From Anaerolineales bacterium (GTDB lineage Bacteria; Chloroflexota; Anaerolineae; Anaerolineales; Villigracilaceae), in NCBI GenBank assembly GCA_025938055.1, contig JAICQC010000017.1:1-24779 (forward strand): DNA of 24,779 nucleotides. The letters are read 5' to 3'. Made by a program: the position numbers and the translations under genes. Positions 16,078 to 23,551 of this stretch are shown in pieces. The first letter of the stretch is position 1; each line of letters opens with the position of its first letter. Under the pieces are notes generated by a model that saw nothing but the letters and a program-made list of their open reading frames with translations, made no database searches and was not told where the DNA came from.

Positions 16078-17982
16078 TCATTCTTTATTGATAAATTGTT
16101 GCCACCAAAGTGATAAGTAAAGTAATCCCCATATCTGGTGACTGTTATCCTTTTTATTAGCCATGTGTTCATTTATTAGCCGGGAAACACTCGCAGGTTT
16201 GAAAAGCTCCATGCGGTTTATCTGCCGGGCCGAGAGATGGTCGAGGACGAAATCCCTTAATTCACCTGTAAACCAAATGCCCTTTGGAACATTGAAACCC
16301 TGCTTTTTTCTGCCCACTGGAAGCTCAGGCATGGCGCGATGCAAGATCTTTTTGAGCGCGTATTTTCCATAAAAAAAATTTTTCAACTTAAGATTGGGTG
16401 GCAATGACGCAACAAATTCAACCAGTTGGTGATCCAGGAACGGCACTCGTACTTCCAATGAATGTGCCATGCTCATTCGATCCAGCTTTGCTAGCATGTC
16501 ATTTGGCAGGTAGAAGCGCGTGTCAACATACAGCATCCTGTCCAGGGGATGCACAGCAGCGGTCTGCGAAAATGTTGAACGATAAAGATCAAGTGTGTTC
16601 ACGTTCGCGACACTCTCAAGAAGACCCGGCAGGTCATTACGATACATTTCCCTTTTTGCATCCTCGTCAAAAATGGTTCGCCAGCTTGCATGCCCTGCCT
16701 CATAATCCAGTTCTGCTCCTCGGACAAATAATTTTAGTTTGAAGTCCCAGCTCATTTTGGCATGAGATATAGGCAAGCGTTCCACCATAGGACGCAGAAA
16801 TTTTCGACGAATCGGCCCCGGAATCCACCGATACAGTATGGCAAGGTAGTATGCCGAATATGTATCATAACCTGCCAGGGTTTCATCGGCGCCATCTCCT
16901 GACAAAGCAACCGTGACCTTTTCCCTCGTCATCTCCGACAGATAATACATCGGTAGCATGGACGAATCGGCAGTCGGCTCTTCAGCGTGCCAGACGATTG
17001 TTGGCAACACGTTGATCGCATCCGGTGTGACCATATGCTCATGATGACCTGTCTTGCATAGATCGGCAACCCTGCGGGCATAGTCGAGCTCATTGAATGA
17101 ATCTTCCCTGAAACCGATGGAAAAAGTCTTTACAGCCTGATCAGAATTGCGGGACATCCAATAGACAATGGAACTCGAATCAACCCCTCCACTTAGGAAT
17201 GCCCCCAGCGGAACATCGCTTACCATTTGCTTCTTAACGGCTTCCGCTAACTGGTGCTCAAACTCCTCAGTAAGTTGCTTCTCGTTTCCATCGCGCTTCT
17301 CTCGATAAGAAATGTCCCAATACGCTTCAAGTCTGGATTGACCATCCCTCTCTACCAACAAAAAATGCGCGGGCGGAAGCTGACGAATATTGCAAAAAAG
17401 CGTAAAGGGAGCCGGAGTATAGTTCAGAGATAAATAATGATGTAAACCATGAAGATCAATTTGACGTTTCACGGTTGGATCGCAAAGAATGCCTTTAATC
17501 TCGGATGCAAAAAGAAGCCTGTCACGGCGGTGTAGATAAAATAGTGGCTTGATTCCCAGCCGATCGCGGACCAGCCATAACCTCTGGATGGCAGAATCCC
17601 ATAGCGCAAAGGCGAACATGCCATTAAACCGAGACAAACAATCCACTCCCCATGTCTCGTAGGCATGTAGAATAACCTCCGTGTCCGATCCTGAGCGAAA
17701 GATATGTCCCCGTTCCTCCAGTTCTTTCCGGATGTCGAAAAAGTTATAGAGTTCGCCATTGTAGGTAATCCAAACCGAATGATCCTCGTTACTCATAGGC
17801 TGCTTCCCAGCCTCGGACAAATCGATGATCGCCAACCGTCTGTGACCCAGCCCGATCGAACCTTCAATGTAGATCCCTTCTCCATCCGGGCCTCGGTGGC
17901 GGAGACTGTCTGTCATAGCAGACAGGACTTCCATGGATGGAGGGTGCCCATCAAAATGCAAAACACCACAAATTCCACACAT
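16078..17982 (-). CDS. asnB: asparagine synthase (glutamine-hydrolysing)
   Basis: A complete 634-residue class-B asparagine synthetase. The N-terminal Ntn glutaminase domain starts MCGICG with the nucleophile Cys2 and has RHRGPDGEG (28-36), YNGELYN (74-80) and GSDTEV (98-103). The synthetase domain has the pyrophosphate loop LSGGVDSSS (263-271) and VALSGDGADETLAGYD further on. It uses glutamine to amidate an aspartate-like carboxylate through an AMP intermediate. The length fits the long AsnB forms common in exopolysaccharide clusters, where they may amidate sugar acids or peptide-like decorations; that role is inferred. The ATG shares one base with the stop of the DPM-like gene (TAATG at 17984-17980), so the two are coupled. 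Confidence 0.95.
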   Translation of the reverse strand: MCGICGVLHFDGHPPSMEVLSAMTDSLRHRGPDGEGIYIEGSIGLGHRRLAIIDLSEAGKQPMSNEDHSVWITYNGELYNFFDIRKELEERGHIFRSGSDTEVILHAYETWGVDCLSRFNGMFAFALWDSAIQRLWLVRDRLGIKPLFYLHRRDRLLFASEIKGILCDPTVKRQIDLHGLHHYLSLNYTPAPFTLFCNIRQLPPAHFLLVERDGQSRLEAYWDISYREKRDGNEKQLTEEFEHQLAEAVKKQMVSDVPLGAFLSGGVDSSSIVYWMSRNSDQAVKTFSIGFREDSFNELDYARRVADLCKTGHHEHMVTPDAINVLPTIVWHAEEPTADSSMLPMYYLSEMTREKVTVALSGDGADETLAGYDTYSAYYLAILYRWIPGPIRRKFLRPMVERLPISHAKMSWDFKLKLFVRGAELDYEAGHASWRTIFDEDAKREMYRNDLPGLLESVANVNTLDLYRSTFSQTAAVHPLDRMLYVDTRFYLPNDMLAKLDRMSMAHSLEVRVPFLDHQLVEFVASLPPNLKLKNFFYGKYALKKILHRAMPELPVGRKKQGFNVPKGIWFTGELRDFVLDHLSARQINRMELFKPASVSRLINEHMANKKDNSHQIWGLLYLSLWWQQFINKE

Positions 17983-18950
17983 TATTCGTATTTCTCCAGC
18001 CGCGACTGTGCCACCTGATCAGTTAACAGCCCGAAGAAGAAAAGCAAAACACCGGTGATAATCAAAAGTAAGGCACCAACACTGATTCCACGCTCGAGGA
18101 TAATATAAGGCAATCCCCACAGGATGCCTGCTATGCTCAAGAGCACACTAGCCGGGATATATATCCGAAGAGGTTGAAATAGAGACATAATGCGCAGGAT
18201 CAATATGACTGTCGCGAACCCGGTGCTCACCTTCACTGTGCTTTTACCTCCCTTCGATCTGGGACGGATGGTGATTGGCTCATAGGCAACGGCATAGCCC
18301 CGATTCAAAAAAATCAGCGTGGTGGTTGTTGAAAATGAAAAACCATCAGGACATAGGTGAAGATATTTCTTAAGCAAATCAGTTCTGAAGATCCTCAAAC
18401 CGGAATTCAAGTCGGGAATTTTCTGAGCTGAGAGATAGTCGGCCAGCCATTTCAACACCCATTTTCCCGGCATACGCAGAGGCGGGCTGTGAATGGGTTT
18501 GGCGCGAGCCCCTACAACCAGATCATATTCATCTGCAAGGTGAAGCAACTTGACCAAATCATTTGGGTCATGCTGTCCATCGGAATCCATGGTTGCGACT
18601 CTTGATGCACCGCAAGCACGGATGCCGGTTTTAAGAGATGCCCCGTAGCCTCGATTTCGTTTGTGCGATATCAATTTCAAGTGTCTGCCGTCGACGCATT
18701 TCAGAACTTGTTCCGATGTCCCGTCTGTCGACCCATCATTAACGACAATGATTTCCCAATTTTGGGAGCGAGCAAGATCAAGAGTTGCAGCAAGCAGGTT
18801 GCTGATTGTCTGGCTTTCATTGTAAGCCGGTATGACAACACTCAAAATTGGCTTATGGTTGGGTTCTATCATTGGAAGAGTACTGTTGCCTTTCGTTGGA
18901 CTTTTCCCGTTTCCCAATAGGATTTCTGCCATCGCTGCCTGGGTAATCAT
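17982..18950 (-). CDS. DPM-like GT2 polyprenyl-phosphate glycosyltransferase with two membrane helices
   Basis: A 322-residue GT2 enzyme resembling dolichol-phosphate mannose synthase. LSVVIPAYNESQTI (36-49) opens the fold, EIIVVNDGSTDGT (66-78) binds the nucleotide, and ATMDSDGQHDPNDL (119-132) holds the metal and acceptor-phosphate site. Two hydrophobic helices near the C-terminus (about 258-280 and 288-312) anchor it. Such enzymes make polyprenyl-phosphate sugars on the cytoplasmic side, the donors used by GT39 proteins such as those in this cluster. The start is uncertain: ATG 18950 lacks a Shine-Dalgarno, ATG 18932 has CAGG a few bases upstream, and ATG 18872 would remove 26 poorly conserved residues. 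It follows a 207-bp gap and is coupled to asnB. Confidence 0.88.
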   Translation of the reverse strand: MITQAAMAEILLGNGKSPTKGNSTLPMIEPNHKPILSVVIPAYNESQTISNLLAATLDLARSQNWEIIVVNDGSTDGTSEQVLKCVDGRHLKLISHKRNRGYGASLKTGIRACGASRVATMDSDGQHDPNDLVKLLHLADEYDLVVGARAKPIHSPPLRMPGKWVLKWLADYLSAQKIPDLNSGLRIFRTDLLKKYLHLCPDGFSFSTTTTLIFLNRGYAVAYEPITIRPRSKGGKSTVKVSTGFATVILILRIMSLFQPLRIYIPASVLLSIAGILWGLPYIILERGISVGALLLIITGVLLFFFGLLTDQVAQSRLEKYE

Positions 18951-19157
18951 GGAGTTTTGACAGAGATATTCTTTGCGAGGGATAATCCATCGTTTTCGCA
19001 GGTATAAGCCTCTGCAATTCGAGATAGTCCACTCGCGGAGTAGTTACCATATACGAATTGACGTTAAAGCAGCCGACGATCTGATGGCCGGGATGGCAGT
19101 TATGGAGAGGCATTTGTTGCTGTATAGTCACTGATCTCCCGGCAGTTCTTGGGTCTC

Positions 19158-20711
19158 TTAATGCATATCTTTCCCTGCTGTAATTTGGCAACTGCTGTAA
19201 ATGAGATAACTGCTTGTTGCTACACGTCTTGAACATTCACGCTCCAGATAGATTCGCAGATCTGTATGGATACGGTCATACAATTCAAAGTTTGTGACCA
19301 CAAAATACTCTGGAATAAAGCCTAAGGCGTCCATTCGTTCTTCAACGGACAACGCGCTCGCGGAAGGTGGTCTGTAAAAAGGATCGTCTACACTGACGGG
19401 CCAAGCCGCGCCGGAGAATTCCCCGTAATACTCAAGAGGTATCCCGTAGTAATGAGCCACGAACACCGTACGAGGGCTGTGGTGTACAAGCGCTCCAATC
19501 TCTCTCGCTATGCTGAGATCTTCGAAATGAAACGAGTATAGATTCTCACGAACTTCTTTGTGGCTAAAGTAAAGCATCACCGCTATGACCGCGGATACTG
19601 GGATCAACCAGGTTTTTCCCGACATCTGTATAAGTGCTCTTAACGTTCCAGCCACAAGAGGAGCAATGCACAGACCAATAAGAGGGAAGAGCTGAATATG
19701 GTAGTAGCCGTGGGTGTGAATATGATAGGTGAAAGCAATACCAAAAATCAGGTATCCGATTGCGAGTCCAATGACTAAATGCTGGAGCATTTTGTTCTGC
19801 AGGATAAAGAATCCAATGATTGCCAGAATGAGGGCAAATTGTCCGACGATATCGGTTCCCAATTCAAACCATCCCTGCCAAAAGCCCCTTTTTGTCAACA
19901 GGTGAGGCATAAAACTCGTTTCTAGTTTCCAGCGCATAAAGCCGGCAAAAACAATTCCATATCCATAATAAAGAGCCAAAGGCAGCAGGCTGAGGCTGGT
20001 GAAGGTAATTAAAGGAATATCAAGAATATTTTTCCAGCTTTGCTTCTTGTGAATGGATAAGACGATGAACACGCAGAAAATCGAGAACAAAACTAGAGGC
20101 CTGAGCACCAATGTGATTCCTGCAATGCAGGATGCCAAAACGAGATGACTTGTTGTTGGCCTTTCAAAATATCTTATTACTAAATACAAGCTGAGTAGAA
20201 ACATCATCATCATGAGCGAATCTGGTTGAAAACTTCGGCTAATGATTATGCCTTTCGGCACAAATAAATAATAGGCTGTTGCAATGATGGCAACATCTGT
20301 AGTTAGGAAATGTTTTGCGATCGAGTACATAGTTAAACCCCCGATTAACCAGAAGGCATTGGTCAGATAGCGTGCATAGAAGATCTCCTCTTTGCCCATC
20401 ATCTGATAGATCAACGACACCAGATATTCAAGCAACGGGGGTTCGAGCACTGGCTGCTGGTTCTTGGTAATGATTGCAATCTCTCGCCGCCAATCTTCCA
20501 CATCTGCATTACGCGTAAAATAATATGCCCTCGCGAAGATTGCAGATGTGTATTCTCGCTCAAGCAGATCACCCGGAACGTGTAACTCGTGCTGCCGGAG
20601 CAAAGCAGCTAAGACAAACATGACAAGCAGGCAAAGCTTGAGCAAATAAGGATTCTGCTCAAGGAAGCTCATTGGTTGCTCTGAGTTTTCAGCCTTGAAT
20701 ACAATTTTCAT
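19158..20711 (-). CDS. GT39/ArnT-like membrane glycosyltransferase
   Basis: A 517-residue polytopic membrane protein. A first helix (about 24-40) leads to the loop HVPGDLLEREYTSAIFARAYYF (44-65), where E51 or E53 occupies the place of the catalytic acidic residue of PMT/ArnT enzymes. Roughly ten further hydrophobic segments follow to about residue 385, then a soluble tail of about 130 residues. It should use a polyprenyl-phosphate sugar on the outer face of the membrane, plausibly supplied by the DPM-like enzyme encoded just downstream. The ATG at 20711 overlaps the preceding GT4 stop in an ATGA. Acceptor unknown. Confidence 0.85.
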   Translation of the reverse strand: MKIVFKAENSEQPMSFLEQNPYLLKLCLLVMFVLAALLRQHELHVPGDLLEREYTSAIFARAYYFTRNADVEDWRREIAIITKNQQPVLEPPLLEYLVSLIYQMMGKEEIFYARYLTNAFWLIGGLTMYSIAKHFLTTDVAIIATAYYLFVPKGIIISRSFQPDSLMMMMFLLSLYLVIRYFERPTTSHLVLASCIAGITLVLRPLVLFSIFCVFIVLSIHKKQSWKNILDIPLITFTSLSLLPLALYYGYGIVFAGFMRWKLETSFMPHLLTKRGFWQGWFELGTDIVGQFALILAIIGFFILQNKMLQHLVIGLAIGYLIFGIAFTYHIHTHGYYHIQLFPLIGLCIAPLVAGTLRALIQMSGKTWLIPVSAVIAVMLYFSHKEVRENLYSFHFEDLSIAREIGALVHHSPRTVFVAHYYGIPLEYYGEFSGAAWPVSVDDPFYRPPSASALSVEERMDALGFIPEYFVVTNFELYDRIHTDLRIYLERECSRRVATSSYLIYSSCQITAGKDMH

Positions 20712-21910
20712 GTTGAATCAGTGACTGCCTGGAAAAGAGAGATATACCTCTTGGTCATGAAATGAACGGCATATTCGACCTGGACAGATTGCCGGGCAGC
20801 CCGTCCCAGGCATTCAGCGAGTACCTTATTCATCATCAGAAGGTCGAGTGCCTCGTACAGGTCGTTGAAATTTCCTACCCTGACAAGGAGCCCATTTTCC
20901 TTATCGAGAACAATGGTCTTGATAGCTCCTACGGGTGTTGTCACGACTGGCAAACCGCATGCCATGGCTTCCACCAGAGAGTTACCAAAGGCTTCGTTCT
21001 CTGTGGGGAAGACGAAGATATCAGAAGCCTGCAAGTACTCCGAAACATTCTCTACTGTGCTCGTAAACCGTACTCGCTTTCCCAGCCCCGATGTATTCAC
21101 AAATTCATGCATCTGCGCTTCACAGTTGTGGATGTCGAGTCCGCCCGTGCCCACTAGAAGTAGTAGTACGTTTCGGTGTCGGGAGGAGACTTGCTTCCAT
21201 ACCTTCAATAAAAGGGGCAAACCCTTATAGGACACGAGGCGTCCGGTATAGATGGCAATGGTTGCCTTTTGAGGAAGGTTGAGCTTTTTACGCAAAAGGT
21301 TTTTTTTTGCAGGAACTATTGGAACAAAGCGAGTTGTGTCTACACCATTCGGAATTAGATGAATCCTTTTTGCCGGAATCCCGATCATTTTCCATTCTGA
21401 AGCAATCTCCGATGAGATAGCGGAAAATGCATCTGCTTTTTTTAAGATCGCATTGCGAACCTTAAGAAACAATCTGAAGAGAAGTGAAGTGCGCGAGCCG
21501 CCAAGCCTTTTTAACCCGCTTTCGAAAAAGTCGCCGGACATCTCCCCCTGGCTGTCAGCCTTGAGGATAACGGGCTTCCGCAGCAGCTTTCCAGCCAGAA
21601 TAGCGGCTAAGCCGATAATGCGGTAGCCGGAAACGAAGATCAAGTCATATTGATGGCGCAGGCTAATCAGCATAGGAAGACCGGAAAGCAGCAAACCCCA
21701 TTTTTTCAACTGCCCGCCGCCAACAGGAGCGAGCCGGTACACATTCACATCATCACATCGCTCCTGTTTTTTCAGCGCAGTGTCAGACCTGCGAGTCAGG
21801 ATAATCACGGAATGACCGTTGGCTATTAGGCCCTTTGCCAGTAATTGTGCCTGTATTTCACCACCGCCGACTACAGGATAATATGTTTCCGTAAAAATGC
21901 AGATTTTCAC
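20708..21910 (-). CDS. GT4 family glycosyltransferase
   Basis: A GT-B-fold enzyme of 400 residues from the chosen start, beginning with VKICIFTETYYPVVGGGE (its valine read as Met at initiation), the GT4 N-terminal pattern. It has LIPNGVDTTRF in the linker region (185-195), IYTGRLVSYKGLPLLL (220-235) as the first strand of the C-terminal domain, and ENEAFGNSLVEAMACG (304-319), which holds the EX7E motif (E306 and E314) that contacts the donor. The frame continues upstream to ATG 21949, but GTG 21910 overlaps the preceding stop in a GTGA, matches the 4-nt coupling of many neighbours, and has GAGAAG 6 nt upstream. Retaining transfer from a nucleotide sugar is expected. Substrate unknown. Confidence 0.9.
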   Translation of the reverse strand: MKICIFTETYYPVVGGGEIQAQLLAKGLIANGHSVIILTRRSDTALKKQERCDDVNVYRLAPVGGGQLKKWGLLLSGLPMLISLRHQYDLIFVSGYRIIGLAAILAGKLLRKPVILKADSQGEMSGDFFESGLKRLGGSRTSLLFRLFLKVRNAILKKADAFSAISSEIASEWKMIGIPAKRIHLIPNGVDTTRFVPIVPAKKNLLRKKLNLPQKATIAIYTGRLVSYKGLPLLLKVWKQVSSRHRNVLLLLVGTGGLDIHNCEAQMHEFVNTSGLGKRVRFTSTVENVSEYLQASDIFVFPTENEAFGNSLVEAMACGLPVVTTPVGAIKTIVLDKENGLLVRVGNFNDLYEALDLLMMNKVLAECLGRAARQSVQVEYAVHFMTKRYISLFQAVTDST

Positions 21911-22716
21911 CAGATGCTTCTCATTCGTCTTCTCATCTGTTTGCCCCAAAATTTGATGAAATCACCAAGTTTTGGATTGCGATATAGTTTTCCATTGACG
22001 CCGGTCTGTGGCCTAAACTCGGCCACACCATACTTGACATCTAGAATCGCCTGCATGTAAAGGTCGAGTCCCAGGGACTCCAACTCATGGAATACAGCCG
22101 AATACGATCGACCATATGCCCTGATCTCACCCGTCTTGGCGATCTGTCCTGTGTCCAATCCCTTATTAACCTTTTGGATCGTCACGCCTGCGACCGGCTC
22201 GCCGTTATACATTGCCCAGAAGGTTGTCTTATTCCCTCGATACTCGGGCACCTTTCCATGATGAATTCCAAGCGTGCCTAGCCTCGGAATCTCAAACAGC
22301 TCAGGTTTCAAAATGGGACTTCCATAAATGAGTCCCAGATCGGGCTCTAATGTACGTATCTGCTCCAGAACTCGAGGAGCATGAATATCGGGGATGAAGT
22401 GGACGCGGTCTGAGATTCTTTCCAGGATTTTTTTGGCAGTGATTTCCTGGCGGGGCTGCAGTAGAAAACGAACAACCTTGTTTGCCACCCAAGCGACAAA
22501 CAAGGGAAGGGCCAGTAATCCGCGGCGTTTCCACAGATCTTTAAGTACTCCCCACAGTGTTCGGGACTGCGCCTGGCAAAACGCACCCAGGAACTCGATC
22601 TCTCGGTGTTCCTCTAGTCTACAAAGGAACTCTCGGGCATCGAGGTTCAACTCCGGACCACTGCCGAACATGACCACTCGAATTGGCCGACTGTATTCAA
22701 TTTGATTCGCGGACAC
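21907..22716 (-). CDS. formyltransferase-fold protein, putative sugar N-formyltransferase
   Basis: A 269-residue protein with the formyl-transferase core of Fmt, ArnA-N and the sugar N-formyltransferases. GIHHGKVPEYRG (150-161) matches the N-x-H-(x4)-P-x-(Y/W)-R-G loop, keeping the catalytic histidine (H152) but with glycine in place of the usual asparagine (G150). GVTIQKVNKGLDTGQI (177-192) holds the conserved Asp (D188). There is no C-terminal tRNA-binding domain of the Fmt type, so a sugar amine is a better acceptor guess than Met-tRNA, with 10-formyl-tetrahydrofolate as donor. The start is GTG 22716, overlapping the deacetylase gene by 20 nt; no other in-frame start lies close. Its stop overlaps the GT4 start in a GTGA. 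The missing Asn leaves activity uncertain. Confidence 0.82.
   Translation of the reverse strand: MSANQIEYSRPIRVVMFGSGPELNLDAREFLCRLEEHREIEFLGAFCQAQSRTLWGVLKDLWKRRGLLALPLFVAWVANKVVRFLLQPRQEITAKKILERISDRVHFIPDIHAPRVLEQIRTLEPDLGLIYGSPILKPELFEIPRLGTLGIHHGKVPEYRGNKTTFWAMYNGEPVAGVTIQKVNKGLDTGQIAKTGEIRAYGRSYSAVFHELESLGLDLYMQAILDVKYGVAEFRPQTGVNGKLYRNPKLGDFIKFWGKQMRRRMRSIW
21917..21922 (-). promoter_or_regulatory. ribosome binding site deciding the GT4 start
   Basis: GAGAAG lies 6 nt before GTG 21910 inside the end of the formyltransferase gene. It favours GTG 21910 over the upstream ATG 21949. Confidence 0.5.
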
Positions 22717-23551
22717 GGTTTGAAAATAACCTCTTCAAGGAAGCACCTGCAAGGTATTTCCATCTTTGCAAAAACGGTTCGATACGATGCACCAGCCGAA
22801 TCCATAGCACAGAACTCGAGAAAACAGCTAGCCCGGAAATCGAAGCGTTCGGAATGAGATAAATCTCCGGATTTTGACATTCCTCGTCCAGTAATTTGGA
22901 AGTCAAAATGGGACGCGTTTGCCAGGGGTAGTAAATCGTTGTCTGGCTTGTAAAACAATCCAAGGCGTTTCTCTTGAATTTTGCAACATCTGCAATCTCC
23001 AGTTTATACAGGAATTGCGGTTTGATATATTTTCGGATGTCACGTTTCGGCATCAGCCGCCAGCGATAGTAAACAAAATACTCAATCGGTTGGGCCTGCA
23101 GAACGCCCATTTCAAGGTCGGTGGTGATAACGAGATTGACGGCCAAGTGGTCCGGGTGACGATCATAGCGAAAGGGCATGAAAATGAAATCCGGCTGTAT
23201 GCTTTTGATCGTTTCCCTGAGCGGCTCTCGAAATGCCACAATATTTCTCGTCAACTCGGCTTCAGGCAAACGCAGGAAGTGCAGGTTCTGTTCTGGAATC
23301 CCAAGTACTTTCATCGCTTTCACGGATTCCTGCATGCGAACCTCGCCAAGGTCAGGTGAGATTTCATCCCGGCCTGCGATAATGGGTGCAGGCGATCGCA
23401 TGCCATCGGTGGCGTAGATGATATGAATGCACTCCTTCTGCGGGAGACTGGCAATCAAACCGCCACATGCGAGGGCCTCATCGTCCATGTGCGGCGCCAC
23501 GATGACAATGCTGCCAGACAGAGATTGTAAGTCAAGATTGTGTGCTTGCAT
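22697..23551 (-). CDS. PIG-L/LmbE family N-deacetylase
   Basis: A zinc-dependent deacetylase of 284 residues from ATG 23551. The family signature APHMDDEALACGG (19-31) carries H21 and D24, and RYDRHPDHLA (128-137) carries the third ligand H135, matching the zinc site of MshB-type enzymes. These remove the acetyl group from N-acetylglucosamine-type sugars, either free, nucleotide-linked or lipid-linked. The frame extends upstream to 23599, but 23551 shares one base with the preceding stop (TAATG), the same junction as at 17982, and starts just before the domain. A hydrophobic stretch near residue 250 (LAVFSSSVLWIRLV) may touch the membrane. It overlaps the putative formyltransferase gene by 20 nt, suggesting that the two act in sequence. 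Confidence 0.9.
   Translation of the reverse strand: MQAHNLDLQSLSGSIVIVAPHMDDEALACGGLIASLPQKECIHIIYATDGMRSPAPIIAGRDEISPDLGEVRMQESVKAMKVLGIPEQNLHFLRLPEAELTRNIVAFREPLRETIKSIQPDFIFMPFRYDRHPDHLAVNLVITTDLEMGVLQAQPIEYFVYYRWRLMPKRDIRKYIKPQFLYKLEIADVAKFKRNALDCFTSQTTIYYPWQTRPILTSKLLDEECQNPEIYLIPNASISGLAVFSSSVLWIRLVHRIEPFLQRWKYLAGASLKRLFSNRVRESN

Noticed and set aside
18853..19236. 127-codon minus-strand frame covering the 207-bp gap
   Set aside because: It overlaps the 3' end of the GT39 gene and the 5' end of the DPM-like gene in another frame, has no recognisable domain and no Shine-Dalgarno. A vestigial gene cannot be excluded but is not supported.
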